Source of the DNA: Streptomyces sp. LUP30
GTDB lineage: Bacteria > Actinomycetota > Actinomycetes > Streptomycetales > Streptomycetaceae
Length of the DNA stretch: 64,000 bases
Direction: 5' to 3'
NCBI RefSeq assembly: GCF_001746365.1
Contig: NZ_MJAJ01000010.1
Span: 1-64,000 of the forward strand
Of this stretch, positions 7,553-16,514 are shown piece by piece. The translations under genes were made by a program, and so were the position numbers. Under the pieces are notes generated by a model. The model ran no database searches. It had not been told where the DNA came from and saw only the letters and a list, made by a program, of their open reading frames with translations. Within the stretch, counting starts at the first letter, position 1. Each line of letters starts with the position of its first letter.

Positions 7553-8740
7553 CTACGCCCCGGCGTTCCGGCCGTTCCAGTCCAGGCAGACGACCGCGGC
7601 GTCGGCGGCGAGCTCTTTGCTGCCGAAGTGTTCGATCAGACCGGCCACGATGGCGCGAGCGGCTTCGTGCGGGGACTCCCCGCGGGTGGCGCTCAGCGTC
7701 TGACGCAGGGCTCGTTCCCCGAAGGATCCACCGTCGGGTGCACGTGCGCTGTGCACGCCGCTGCTGACCACGATCAGCCGGTCGCCCGGTTCCACGTGGA
7801 AGGTCTGCTCTTCGTAGAGGGTCTCCTCGAACATGCCCAGCGGGAGCTGTGCTTCGAGTTCGATCTGCTCGACGGTGTCGTCGCGCTGGCGGTAGAGCTG
7901 CGGCGAGCCGGCGTCGACGGCGCGGACGACGCCGGTGTCCAGGTCGAACCGCAACAGCAGGGTGGAGGCGTACGACTTGCCGCCGTACTGGGCGAAGAGG
8001 GCCTGGTCCGCGAGGCAGGCCTGGTCCGCGAGCCCTATGCCGGCGCGGCGGGCGTTGCGCAGGGCGCCGACGGCGAGGCTGGTGAGCAGGGAGGCGTCGA
8101 TGCCCTGGCCCAGGCCGTCGGTGACGGTGAGGGTGAGGTGGTCGGCGCTGGTCGACCAGTCGAAGTTGTCACCGCCGACGGTGTAGGCGGGCTCCAGGTG
8201 GGCGCCGATCACGTACTCCTGGCGGGCGCTGCCCCGGCCGGGCAGAAGCTGCCACTGCATCTCGGCGGCCAGGGTCAGGCGTCGGGTGCGGCGGGCCTGC
8301 AGGTACAGGTCGGTGTCGCGGCCGGCGGCGGCGACCTCATGGGCGAGGGCGTTGGCGAAGTCGGTGAGCCGGAGCACGGCGGCCGGGTCGGTGGCGCTGC
8401 TGGGCAGGCGGACGGACAGGACGCCGAGCCGGTCGCCGCGGACGGTGAGCGGCAGATGGACGACGTGCGTCGGCGTCGGGCCGTCGGGGACGGCGACGAC
8501 CGGCGTCTGGCTGATGAATGCGCGCCCGGCGGGCCCGTCGTGGGCGGCGACCGGCTCCTCGGTGTGCGGCAGGTGGGTGACCGCTTGCAGGACGCTCAGC
8601 CCGTAGTCGGCCATGAGCAGGGTCACCTCCTCGGCCCCGACACGGTCGGTCAGGAGGCGGCGGGCGGTGGCGACCAGTTCATGGGGCGCGGCGGCGCGAA
8701 GTCGGCTTTCCGCGGACGGCACCGGTTCAGGCATGTTCAC
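7553..8740 (-). CDS. SpoIIE-type (PP2C-like) phosphatase, copy 1, altered metal site
   Basis: About 395 aa. Residues 1-140 form a GAF-like sensor region; the rest is a PPM/SpoIIE domain starting at about EPAYTVGGDNFDW. Such proteins usually dephosphorylate anti-sigma-factor antagonists (STAS proteins) in partner switching. The Asp of GGDNFDW and of the GDVxGHG-like VTDGLGQG are present, but the later TDG motif reads SSGVHS, losing an Asp that normally binds metal. Activity may be reduced or lost. GTG 8740 was chosen by analogy with the paralogue; GTG 8749 and ATG 8734 are alternatives around the GGGGGAG ribosome site. It is convergent with MarR copy 1 and followed upstream by its paralogue, with about 300 bases between. 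Confidence 0.8.
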   Translation of the reverse strand: MNMPEPVPSAESRLRAAAPHELVATARRLLTDRVGAEEVTLLMADYGLSVLQAVTHLPHTEEPVAAHDGPAGRAFISQTPVVAVPDGPTPTHVVHLPLTVRGDRLGVLSVRLPSSATDPAAVLRLTDFANALAHEVAAAGRDTDLYLQARRTRRLTLAAEMQWQLLPGRGSARQEYVIGAHLEPAYTVGGDNFDWSTSADHLTLTVTDGLGQGIDASLLTSLAVGALRNARRAGIGLADQACLADQALFAQYGGKSYASTLLLRFDLDTGVVRAVDAGSPQLYRQRDDTVEQIELEAQLPLGMFEETLYEEQTFHVEPGDRLIVVSSGVHSARAPDGGSFGERALRQTLSATRGESPHEAARAIVAGLIEHFGSKELAADAAVVCLDWNGRNAGA

Positions 8741-9037
8741 GGCATCCACTTTCTCCCCCTGCTGTTCCCACACTATCGCTCTGCCCTTTCTCCCCGGCTG
8801 CGTGGAACGCACGACGGCCGGGCCCGCCGGACGGGTGGTCCCGCCCTCCCGCACGGGTCGGCCCGAGCCGGCCGGCCCGCGCGGTGCGGCCTGCCCGGCG
8901 GGGGCGGCCCGGCGCGGCATGCACGGAGCAACCTGGCCTGGTCGGTGTGCCTCCGGCGTCGTGCGGGGAGCCCGCCGCCCCTCGTGCCGTACGACGGGGG
9001 ATCACCGGCGTCCGGGCGGAGGCTCGCGTGCGAGCCG
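8741..9037. other. Gap between the two SpoIIE paralogues
   Basis: No gene supported. It contains only GC-rich sequence and must hold the promoter of the copy-1 phosphatase; I saw no convincing hexamers. Confidence 0.4.
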
Positions 9038-10219
9038 TCACTGCCGTCCACGCCAGTCGAGGCAGACCACCAGGGCGTCGTCGTTCGGCGCGGTCCGGCC
9101 TCGGTGGCCCGTCAGCTCACGCAGGACGGCCCGCGGGACCTCGGCGGCCGAGAGCAGTCGCGTCGACAGGATCGCGCGGGCCAGCGCGGCGTCCCCGTAC
9201 GTCTCCCCTCCGGGGGAAGCGACCTCGTAGACGCCGTCGCTGACGAAGATGAGGCGGTCGCCCGGCTCCACCCGGAAGTCCTGCGCCAGGTAGTCGGTCT
9301 CCTCGAACATGCCCAGCGGCAGCTGCGCCTCGAAGGCGACGCGTTCGACGGCGCCGTTGCGCAGCCGCAGGAGCTGCGGCGAGCCGGCGTCCACCACCCG
9401 CGCGTGTCCGCTGGCGAGGTCGAAGTCGAACATCAGGACCGACAGATAGCAGCGGCCCCGGTAGTGGGCGTAGATCGCCTGATCGGCGAGGGCCGCCTGG
9501 TCGGGGAGGGAGATGCCGGCCCGCCGGGCGTTGCGCAGGGCGTTGACCGCCAGGTTCGTCAGCAGGGAGGCCTCGATCCCCTCGCCCATGCCGTTGGACA
9601 CGTACAGCGTCAGCCGGTCGGCGGTGGCCGACCAGTCGAAGTTGTCGCCGAAGATGGCGTACGCGGGCTCCAGCTGGGCTCCCAGCTCGTACTCCGGCCG
9701 CGCGCAGGAACGGCCGGGAAGCAGCTGCCACTGCATCTCGGCGGCCAGGGTCAGCCGGTCCTTGCGCCGTGCCTGCAGGTAGAGGTCGGTGTCCCGTTCC
9801 GCGACGACGACCTCGTGCGCCAGCACATCGGCGATCTCCGTCAGCTCGGACAGGCCCTCTTGGGCGTGCTCCTCGCCCGGCACGGTCACCGACAGGACGC
9901 CCAGCCGGTCCCCTCGCACGGTCACGGGCAGGTGCACGCGCACCCGGCCCTGCGCAAGGCCTTCGAGATACGGCTCCTGGGCGCCGAAGGCGCGGCCTGC
10001 CGGGCTGTTGTGCACCGGCACCGGCTCGAGGGTGTGCGGCAGCACGGACACCGGCTGCAACACGGTCAGACCGTAGTCGGCCATGAAGAGCTCGACCGAG
10101 GCCGCCGCGTACTCCTCGCAGAGCACGCGGCGGACCGCGTCGAGCAACTCGTGGGGCGCCGCCGTACGCAGAGCACGCTCGGCGGTCACGAATCTGTTCA
10201 CGGTTGTCAATACACCCAT
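9038..10219 (-). CDS. SpoIIE-type (PP2C-like) phosphatase, copy 2
   Basis: 393 aa, collinear with copy 1 throughout (shared TAAPHEL, VRGDRLGVLSV, LTLAAEMQWQLLPGR, QLPLGMFEET). An N-terminal GAF-like region precedes the PPM/SpoIIE fold. Here the TDG motif is intact (SDGVYE) and the ending is NDDALVVCLDW, but the GDVxGHG motif reads VSNGMGEG with Asn in the metal-Asp position, the opposite pattern to copy 1. Asn may be normal for this actinomycete subfamily. ATG 10219 is chosen; GTG 10201 is an alternative. Divergent from MarR copy 2. Predicted partner-switching phosphatase; substrate unknown. Confidence 0.8.
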   Translation of the reverse strand: MGVLTTVNRFVTAERALRTAAPHELLDAVRRVLCEEYAAASVELFMADYGLTVLQPVSVLPHTLEPVPVHNSPAGRAFGAQEPYLEGLAQGRVRVHLPVTVRGDRLGVLSVTVPGEEHAQEGLSELTEIADVLAHEVVVAERDTDLYLQARRKDRLTLAAEMQWQLLPGRSCARPEYELGAQLEPAYAIFGDNFDWSATADRLTLYVSNGMGEGIEASLLTNLAVNALRNARRAGISLPDQAALADQAIYAHYRGRCYLSVLMFDFDLASGHARVVDAGSPQLLRLRNGAVERVAFEAQLPLGMFEETDYLAQDFRVEPGDRLIFVSDGVYEVASPGGETYGDAALARAILSTRLLSAAEVPRAVLRELTGHRGRTAPNDDALVVCLDWRGRQ

Positions 10220-10385
10220 CTTTCGTCGGACGTTCGCAGGTCCTGTGCACGGGGCGAGGCCGTTCCGTACGGCAGCGCCCCGATCCGGTCGCCGGGATCC
10301 GGTCACCCGGATCAGGTCCGTCTTCGGCCGGTCACCGGCCGCCCGGTACGCCGGCGGTCATCCCGGGGCCTGCGAGAATGAGACT

Positions 10386-10865
10386 GTGACTTCCTTCCGC
10401 CCCCGCCCTGAGCCAGACGAGGTCGCCCGCGTCGCCTCCACGGCAGCGGAGTTGCTGGAGGTGTTGTGGGGCCGGGCCTCGACGGCTCCGGTGTCGGCCT
10501 CGCAGCTGCGCGTGCTGCTCGTCCTCGAACATCGCGAAGGCGTCAGTCTGCGCACCCTCACCGAAGCGCTCGCTTCCACGCCGCCGTCGGTCAGTCGGCT
10601 GTGCGACCGTCTGCAGGCGGCCGGTTTCGTCGAGCGTGTGGTCAGCCCGGCGGACCGACGCGAAGTGCGCCTCCACCTCAGCGGCCAGGGCCATGCGTTC
10701 CTGGCCGATCTGCGCACGCGCCGCGAGAGCGCGCTGCAGGAGGTGCTGGACCAGATGCCCGCCGTCCAGCGGACCGCGCTCCTGCAGGGACTCGAAGCGT
10801 TCTGCGGCGCCGCGGCGGCGCAGATGCACGACGACGCCCAGGGTTCCGGAACGCGCACGGCCTGA
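10386..10865 (+). CDS. MarR-family regulator, copy 2 of the MarR/SpoIIE pair
   Basis: 159 aa from GTG 10386. The winged helix covers about residues 35-100 (VSLRTLTEALASTPPSVSRL, wing around ADRREVRLHLS). It shares [15 protein letters not shown] and the helical C-terminal half with MarR copy 1. The gene is divergent from SpoIIE copy 2, with about 165 bp between starts, so the MarR may control both itself and the phosphatase. The start is taken at GTG because coding character ends there; the ribosome site (GAGAATGAG region) is weak. Confidence 0.8.
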   Translation: MTSFRPRPEPDEVARVASTAAELLEVLWGRASTAPVSASQLRVLLVLEHREGVSLRTLTEALASTPPSVSRLCDRLQAAGFVERVVSPADRREVRLHLSGQGHAFLADLRTRRESALQEVLDQMPAVQRTALLQGLEAFCGAAAAQMHDDAQGSGTRTA

Positions 10866-11110
10866 GCGGCCAGCCGCCGACTTCTCACCTGCCGCCCGCC
10901 GTTCGACGCCGGTGTTCAGCGAACGGAGCGGACTCCGCCCACTGGAACATCCACATCCTTCCCCCTGCACGTCCGGCCTCCACTTTCTTGCCTCACGGCT
11001 ATAGTTGTCAAACGGCAACTGTCCCACCGTGAGCTGTTCTGCCTCCGGAAACCGGTTACCCCCTGATGCGGCGACTTTTGCGCCGGTGGGCAAAATCTCG
11101 GCGGATGAGC

Positions 11111-11701
11111 TCAGGTGGCCGTGCGGGTCCGTCCGGGGGCGGGGAGGCCGTCGGGGCTGATCGCCTCCGCGACTTCGCTCAGATCGTCGTTCAGCTGATG
11201 GTCGCGTCCGGGCAGCCGGTGCACCTGTGCCTGCGGAATCGCTCGGGCGTAGAGGTCGGCGTGCGACGGCGGGGCCGTCTCGTCCGCGAGTCCGTGGAAC
11301 ACGTGCACCCGCGCGCCCTGGGGCAGCCGTGCGCCGAGGTCGCCGGGGAGCGCGAACTCGTCGCCCGGCCAGCCGCCCCGGCCGACGAACGGAGCGGCGA
11401 TCAACACGATCGCGGCGAGCCGGGCTCCGGGCGGTCGCTCCGCGAGCGCGTGGACGAGGATCGTCGCGCCCACCGAATGCCCGACCACGATCGCGCCGTC
11501 CGCCAGGTCCGCCAGCTCGCGGTGGACGGCCGGGGCCCAGCGCGCGGGGCTCGGGTCGTCCTCGTCGGGCATGCGCGGGTAGCGGACCTCGTACCCGTCC
11601 CCGAGTTCTCGCCTCAGACTGTCGACGAGTTTGTCGTCCCATGCGTCGTGCGCGCCCTCGCCGCCGCCCTGAACGAACAAGATCTGCCGAGTCCCTGTCA
11701 T
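11111..11701 (-). CDS. Alpha/beta hydrolase, RBBP9-like serine hydrolase
   Basis: 196 aa, cytosolic. After an initial strand (RQILFVQGGGEG) the nucleophile elbow GHSVG places Ser76; Asp140 in HGLADE and His168 in PGRDHQL complete a triad. Compact length and the N-terminal QGGG loop suit small YdeN/RBBP9-type serine hydrolases. The gene is convergent with MarR copy 2 and divergent from the kinase gene. Substrate cannot be deduced. The 245 bases downstream (10866-11110) hold no supported gene, only a dyad AGTTG/CAACT near 11013-11030. Confidence 0.8.
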   Translation of the reverse strand: MTGTRQILFVQGGGEGAHDAWDDKLVDSLRRELGDGYEVRYPRMPDEDDPSPARWAPAVHRELADLADGAIVVGHSVGATILVHALAERPPGARLAAIVLIAAPFVGRGGWPGDEFALPGDLGARLPQGARVHVFHGLADETAPPSHADLYARAIPQAQVHRLPGRDHQLNDDLSEVAEAISPDGLPAPGRTRTAT

Positions 11702-11847
11702 GTGGTCGACCCTCGCATCCTGGGAGTGATCCCGCGGGTCGAGATCGCCCGGCCGGCGACGTCGTCGGCGCCCTCCCTGACGGTCCGGGCCCGCCGCGCC
11801 GCGCCGACCGTACCGTCACGCGTGCCGCCAAAGCCCTTGTGACAGCG

Positions 11848-11861
11848 TGCAGTTGACTGCA
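11848..11861. promoter_or_regulatory. Dyad TGCAGTTGACTGCA between hydrolase and kinase genes
   Basis: TGCAGT and ACTGCA are inverted around a 2-nt centre and overlap a TTGACT that could serve as a -35. The nearest TATGCT lies 24 nt further, too far for a standard promoter, so this is only a candidate operator. Confidence 0.3.
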
Positions 11862-11976
11862 AGTCAGCGCGAGGGGCTCGGCTATGCTCGGGCCCGTTCG
11901 AACGCATGACGACCTGCCGAACGCACGGCGGACGAGCGACGCCGACGGGCAGCGCCGAGCCCTCCGAAAGGGAAAC

Positions 11977-13542
11977 GTGAGAGAGCACGTCATATCCGGA
12001 CATGGCGACGATCAGTCGGCGACACGTGCGGGGAGCGGCCCGGAGCGACTGATCGCCGGCCGGTATCTGCTCCACGACGTTCTCGGCCGGGGCGGGATGG
12101 GCACCGTATGGCGCGCCCACGACCGGTTGCTGGATCGCCCGGTCGCCGCCAAGGAACTGCACATCCTCACCCATGGCGACGAGGAGCACCGCATACGGAT
12201 GCGACGCGCCGTACGTGAGGCGCGCGCGGTGGCCCGGGTGCCGCATCCGCACGTGGTCGGCGTCCACGACCTCGTCGAGTCCGAGGACCGGCTGTGGATC
12301 GTCATGGAACTCGTCGAGGGGCCCTCACTGGCCGACCAGGTGGCCCGTTCCGGCCCGCTCACCCCGCAGCGCGCGGCCGTTCTCGGCCTCCAGCTGCTGG
12401 ACGCGCTCGAGGCCGTGCACGCGGTCGGCACCCTGCACCGCGACGTCAAACCCGCCAACGTTCTGCTGCGCCGCGACGGCAACGCCGTCCTCACCGACTT
12501 CGGCATCGCGGCCCTGGACGACGGGGAGTTCCTGACCAGCACCGGCCAGTTGGTGGGCTCCCTGGAGTTCATGGCGCCCGAGCGGGTGACGGGCTCGCAG
12601 ACCGGCCCGCCCTCCGACCTGTGGTCCCTCGGCGCGACGCTCGCCACCGTGTGCGGCGGCGAGTCCCCGTTCCGCAGGCCGGGCGGTCCCGCGACGCTGC
12701 ACGCGGTGGCCTACGACGAACCCGCCCTGCCGGAACGGCTCGGCGCACTGCTGCCGGTCGTCGAGGCGCTGCTGCGCAAGTCCCCGCACGAGCGTCCCTC
12801 GGCCGCCGGCGCGCGTGCCGCGCTGCGGCGCGTCGCGGCCGGAGAGGCCGACGCCGGGCCGTTGCCGTCGGCGACCGCGCGCGTGCCGCGGCCTTCCTCG
12901 GCGTCGGCCGACGCGGACACCGTGACCGGCGGTCACGGGCGGCTCGTCCCCGCCGGGGATGCCGTGCCGGCGGCGCCGCACACCACATCGCTCGGGACCC
13001 CGCCCGCCCGGTCGTCCGGCCCGGCGGGGCGCAAGCGGCTGTGGTGGGTGCTCGCCGGTACGACGGTGCTGGTCACGGGCGTCGGAGGAGGCCTGTTCCT
13101 CACCGGGGCGCTGCCGCTCAAGAAGGGGCCGAGGACGACGACCGTCAGTCAGGTCGTGCAGTCGGCGACCGGCTGGCAGCCGGTCGCCGGAGCGGTCGTG
13201 CGCCGGGGAGACCAGGTCACCGTGCGGTTCGTCTCGGGACAGTGGACGGCCGACCACCGGAACATGCCCATGACCGGGCCGGCCGGCTACGACGCGGACA
13301 CCGACAGGCTGCTGGACGGCGCGAAGGACTGCAAGGTCAAGCCCACGGCGCCGTTCGGCGCTCTGCTCGCCGTCCTCGCCGGGGACAGGGACTTCCCCGT
13401 GCACGCCGTCGGCAGGGAGCTCACCTTCAAGGCCACCGGGAACGGCACCCTGCAACTGGGCATGAACGACACCGCCGGGTCCTGCTCCGACGACAACCGG
13501 GGCACGCTGAACGTGGAGGTGAGCATCACGCACCGGGGCTGA
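11977..13542 (+). CDS. Membrane Ser/Thr protein kinase with a lectin-like extracellular domain
   Basis: 521 aa from GTG 11977 (AAAGGGAA just upstream). The kinase domain (about 28-290) is complete: glycine loop GRGGMGTV, Lys59 in VAAKEL, catalytic HRD at 154-156 followed by KPAN, DFG at 174-176, and APER. A Pro/Ala-rich linker leads to one transmembrane segment (about 355-377). The outer part (about 390-515) is not PASTA repeats. Its pattern, a strand with [23 protein letters not shown], then [20 protein letters not shown], resembles the LecA/PA-I galactose-binding beta-sandwich, including the acidic loop where LecA binds calcium and sugar. That is my reading, not a search result. Predicted role: sensing an extracellular ligand, perhaps a sugar. 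Confidence 0.85.
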   Translation: MREHVISGHGDDQSATRAGSGPERLIAGRYLLHDVLGRGGMGTVWRAHDRLLDRPVAAKELHILTHGDEEHRIRMRRAVREARAVARVPHPHVVGVHDLVESEDRLWIVMELVEGPSLADQVARSGPLTPQRAAVLGLQLLDALEAVHAVGTLHRDVKPANVLLRRDGNAVLTDFGIAALDDGEFLTSTGQLVGSLEFMAPERVTGSQTGPPSDLWSLGATLATVCGGESPFRRPGGPATLHAVAYDEPALPERLGALLPVVEALLRKSPHERPSAAGARAALRRVAAGEADAGPLPSATARVPRPSSASADADTVTGGHGRLVPAGDAVPAAPHTTSLGTPPARSSGPAGRKRLWWVLAGTTVLVTGVGGGLFLTGALPLKKGPRTTTVSQVVQSATGWQPVAGAVVRRGDQVTVRFVSGQWTADHRNMPMTGPAGYDADTDRLLDGAKDCKVKPTAPFGALLAVLAGDRDFPVHAVGRELTFKATGNGTLQLGMNDTAGSCSDDNRGTLNVEVSITHRG

Positions 13543-13557
13543 CGCCCTGGCCCGGGG

Positions 13558-13571
13558 CTATCCCGGGATAG
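13558..13571. promoter_or_regulatory. Palindrome CTATCCCGGGATAG before a MarR gene
   Basis: A perfect 14-bp palindrome ending 21 nt before the MarR start at 13593. Its right arm runs into GATAGT, a plausible -10. MarR proteins usually repress themselves through such sites. Confidence 0.5.
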
Positions 13572-13592
13572 TAGCCAAGTAATGTGTTTCGT

Positions 13593-14105
13593 ATGAGCGA
13601 GAGCAGGGATTCCGAACGGGCCACGCCCGGGTTTCTGGTGTGGCGCCTCTCCACGAAGTGGCGTGTGGCCGTCGACCGGGCGGTGGCGCCCCTGGGGCTC
13701 ACCCACGCCCAGTACTCGCTGGTCGCGTCGCTGTACGGCATGCAGCGCGACGGCGAACGCCCGAGCCAGCGCCGGCTCGCCGACCACACCGGTCTGGAGC
13801 CGCTCTACGTCTCCAAGCTCGCACGCGCCCTGGAGGCCGCGGAGCTGATCGAGCGCACCCGGGATCCCCGCGATCCCCGGGCGGTCCAACTCGCCCTCAC
13901 CGAGCGGGGACAGGACGTCACCCGGCGGGCCGTGAAGGTCGTCCAGGGGCTGCTGCAGCAGTTGCTGGAGCCTTTGGGAGGACTGGACAGCGCCCGCACC
14001 CGGACGCTCACCGGCGAGCTGACGGCACTGCTCGACGTACCGCTCGACCTTACCCACGCTGTTTCGCCCGCGCTCTCGGCCGGGACGACGGAGAAGACCG
14101 GCTGA
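13593..14105 (+). CDS. MarR-family regulator
   Basis: 170 aa from ATG 13593 (MSESRDSERATPG); a GTG at 13584 is in frame but lies in the promoter region. It has a typical MarR fold with N-terminal dimer helix FLVWRLSTKWRVAVDRA, winged helix (RPSQRRLADHTGLEPLYVSK, then LARALEAAELIERT) and wing DPRDPRAVQLALT. It belongs to a different subfamily from the two MarR proteins upstream. The 14-bp palindrome at its promoter suggests autoregulation. The TPR gene follows 124 nt later on the same strand and may be in the regulon. Confidence 0.85.
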   Translation: MSESRDSERATPGFLVWRLSTKWRVAVDRAVAPLGLTHAQYSLVASLYGMQRDGERPSQRRLADHTGLEPLYVSKLARALEAAELIERTRDPRDPRAVQLALTERGQDVTRRAVKVVQGLLQQLLEPLGGLDSARTRTLTGELTALLDVPLDLTHAVSPALSAGTTEKTG

Positions 14106-14229
14106 TCCGGCCCCCCGCCGTGGCGCTCCACCGCCCCTTCGGCGCTTCTCCGCACAGGAGACCGGCGCCCACCAGGTGCTGGAATATTCAACCAACCGAT
14201 CCGGTTGTCGGCGGCGAAGGAGGTCACCA

Positions 14230-14604
14230 GTGGACACGACCTACGAGACGACGACCGACTCCACCGCTTACTACGCCCACGGAACACCGGCCGAGCGGTG
14301 GGAGCGGGCTCAGCTGTTCTTCGGCGCGAAGGAGTACACCGCCGCCGCGCGGGTGCTCGCCGGGCTGGTCGAGGAGGAGCCGGAGCAGACCGGGCCGCGG
14401 CTGCTGCTGGCTCGCGCCTACTACCACTCCGCCCAACTGCGCCGCGCCGAGACCGAGTTGCGGGTGATCGTCGAACGTGACCCGGTGGAGCACTACGCGC
14501 GGCTGATGCTGGGGCGCACCCTTGAGCGACAGGGGCGGCACGAGGAGGCGGGCCCGCAACTGCGGCTGGCCGCCGCCATGTCCGGGGAGTTCCCGCAGGA
14601 CTGA
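14230..14604 (+). CDS. Small tetratricopeptide-repeat protein
   Basis: 124 aa from GTG 14230, preceded by AAGGAGG (14217-14223) at 6 nt. Two to three TPR helix pairs are visible (AERWERAQLFFGAKEYTAAA, GPRLLLARAYYHSAQLRRA, HYARLMLGRTLERQGRHEEA). There is no signal peptide or membrane segment. Related small TPR proteins are common in Streptomyces but have no known biochemical role; a protein-interaction adaptor is the safe inference. It lies downstream of a MarR gene on the same strand and is closed by a strong hairpin at 14807-14836. Confidence 0.8.
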   Translation: MDTTYETTTDSTAYYAHGTPAERWERAQLFFGAKEYTAAARVLAGLVEEEPEQTGPRLLLARAYYHSAQLRRAETELRVIVERDPVEHYARLMLGRTLERQGRHEEAGPQLRLAAAMSGEFPQD

Positions 14605-14806
14605 CCCCCTGCGGCCCCGGTCTCCCGACCGCCCGGACCGGCATGCTGCGCACGGGTCCCGACGGACCGGACGCCGCGGTCCCGCTGCACCGTCGCCCAC
14701 GGCATGCCGGTGGTCGCCGCCTTCATGGCCCCCGGCCGGTACCACTGCGTCCACGGCCGCCGTCGCGCCCCGACGGGTGGGCAGCGCGGTGCACACGGCT
14801 CGGGCG

Positions 14807-14836
14807 GCGCGCCCGGCCCAGGCGGGCCGGGCGCGC
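14807..14836. terminator. Strong bidirectional terminator
   Basis: A 13-bp perfect GC stem (14807-14819 with 14824-14836) and 4-nt loop lies between the convergent TPR and PepSY genes. The rest of 14605-14899 shows no supported gene. Confidence 0.75.
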
Positions 14837-14899
14837 GGGCGACACGGGCGGTGGCGGTCCAGGGGAGCCGGTGAGGCGGCCCCCCTGGACCGCGGGAGT

Positions 14900-16333
14900 T
14901 CAGACCGCCCGCCGGCGGCGGTGCGCGATCTCTCCGAGGACGACGTCCACGGCGACGAAGCCCGCGAGCGGGATGCCCAGCAGCGGGACGAAGTAGCCGA
15001 CCACGGCGACCGCCGCCATCAGCGGGACGAGGACGTACGGCGGCACCTGGGCCCAGGCGCCGCGCGGAACGGGCCGACCGAAGGAGGAACCGCGACCGCG
15101 CCGCCACCACATGAGGTAGCCCAGCACGATCAGCACGATCAGACCGAGCGCGAGGATCATCAGCGCTATCTGGTTGACCAGCCCGAACAGGATGCCGGTG
15201 TGCAGGTCGATGCCCCACCGGGTCAGCTTGGCGAGGAGCGGGTGGTCGGCGAAGCGCGAGACGTCGGTGACCTCGCCGGTGGCGGGATCGATCGCCACGG
15301 CGTCCTGCTTCTCGGGCCAGCTGCGCTGCACCTGCTTGACCACGTACGCGGAGGACGCGTCCGCGGGCGGGACGATCTCGACCGGGTCGCCCAGACCCTC
15401 GGCCCGCGCGGCCGCCAGGATCCTGTCGAGCCCGACGCCGTGCCCGGCGTCGCCGCCGCTGCCCGACGCACTGGCGTGACCGGCGTGGTCGCCACCGCTC
15501 GCGGCCGCCGAGACCGACGGGGTGGACTGGCCGAGAGCGGTGCGCAGTTCGTCGATGTTGGCGCCCGCGTAGGTCGACCAGGTCAGGCCGGTCGCGGACA
15601 GGAAGAGGAAGCCGACCGCCGCCCACGCGCCGATCGTGCCGTGCAGGCCGAGCGTGCGGCGCCGTCCGCTCGTGCCGCGCACCTTGCGCAGGGCGCGACG
15701 GCGGGAGAACCACAGCACGAGGCCCCCGGCCGCGATCACCCACAGCCAGCTCGCGGCGAACTCGCTGTACAGGCGGCCGTTCTCGCCCAGGTGCAGATCG
15801 CGGTGGAACTCGTCGATCCAGGTGCGCAGGGGCAGTGCGCCGGTCGAGCCGTACTGCTCCAGCGCGCCGCGCACCTGGCCCGTGTACGGGTCCACGAACA
15901 CGGCGAGGGTGTGGGTCGCGCCGACTCCCGTGACGCCCGAGAGCATCACCCGGGTCGTGGCGTCGCTCTCCGGCGACGGGCGGACGGCCGAGACCGTGCC
16001 CTCGGGGTGGGCCTTGCGGGCCGCGTCCACCTGCGCGGAGATCGGCAGCCTGGTGTCGCCGACCGGCACGGTCATCTCATGGGCGTAGACGAGCTTCTCG
16101 GCCTGGAACGCCCCGGCGTACAGGAACCCGGTGACCGCGGCGACCAGCAGGAAGGGGGCGACGAACACGCCGGCGTAGAAGTGCAGGCGCAGCACCAGCG
16201 GACGCAACGGGGTCCACGGGCCGCGGGACCTGGGCGCGGGGGCCGTCGGCTGCGGGGCCTCGTCCTCGTCCGATGCGGGTCCATCGGCTCGGGGAGAGCC
16301 GAGAGTGGAGGAGGTCGGGGAAGGGGTGGACAT
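14900..16333 (-). CDS. PepSY-associated transmembrane protein
   Basis: 477 aa from ATG 16333 (CGGAGAAG 8-9 nt upstream). An N-terminal Pro/Ser-rich cytosolic tail is followed by a first membrane helix (FYAGVFVAPFLLVAAVTGFL). Further helices lie around ASWLWVIAAGGLVLWF, IGAWAAVGFLFLSATGL and the C-terminal block IALMILALGLIVLIVLGYLM with VLVPLMAAVAVVGYF. Two PepSY-type domains lie between them (KAHPEGTVSAVRPS and VDPYTGQVRGAL; AVAIDPATGEVTDVS). An internal His/Gly-rich loop (GGDHAGHASAS, GDAGHG) could bind metal. Family members occur near iron or copper uptake genes and some act as ferric reductases; no such genes are adjacent, so the function here is open. Confidence 0.85.
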   Translation of the reverse strand: MSTPSPTSSTLGSPRADGPASDEDEAPQPTAPAPRSRGPWTPLRPLVLRLHFYAGVFVAPFLLVAAVTGFLYAGAFQAEKLVYAHEMTVPVGDTRLPISAQVDAARKAHPEGTVSAVRPSPESDATTRVMLSGVTGVGATHTLAVFVDPYTGQVRGALEQYGSTGALPLRTWIDEFHRDLHLGENGRLYSEFAASWLWVIAAGGLVLWFSRRRALRKVRGTSGRRRTLGLHGTIGAWAAVGFLFLSATGLTWSTYAGANIDELRTALGQSTPSVSAAASGGDHAGHASASGSGGDAGHGVGLDRILAAARAEGLGDPVEIVPPADASSAYVVKQVQRSWPEKQDAVAIDPATGEVTDVSRFADHPLLAKLTRWGIDLHTGILFGLVNQIALMILALGLIVLIVLGYLMWWRRGRGSSFGRPVPRGAWAQVPPYVLVPLMAAVAVVGYFVPLLGIPLAGFVAVDVVLGEIAHRRRRAV

Positions 16334-16514
16334 CGGCGGGCTTCTCCGGGGTCGAGGGGAGCGTGGGGAACGAAGAGCGCAGGGGGCCGTCGGGCACGGG
16401 TCCCGGGGGCGCGCTTCGGCCGTGACGTCCCAGTAGTCGGGGCGGGTCCGACCCGGGTTCCCGCCGCTCCACGTGACCCGCGTCACATGGCGTCGCTCAT
16501 GGGATGCTGACGGA

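Noticed and set aside
7538..10381. Very long plus-strand open frame (947 codons) opposite the SpoIIE genes
   Set aside because: It is the antisense of two recognisable SpoIIE phosphatases; its product is Gly/Val/Arg-rich and has no domain. Long open antisense frames are expected at this G+C.
11013..11030. AGTTG/CAACT dyad in the 10866-11110 gap
   Set aside because: It has no gene start nearby on either strand (convergent gap), so it was not called as an operator.
14605..14899. Small plus-strand frame starting near 14701 (MPVVAAFMAPGRYHC)
   Set aside because: No ribosome site, ends without a recognisable domain, and runs into the terminator hairpin; not supported as a gene.
14522..16510. Plus-strand frame of 662 codons opposite the PepSY gene
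   Set aside because: Antisense shadow of the PepSY-domain protein; low-complexity RGDQ-rich product.
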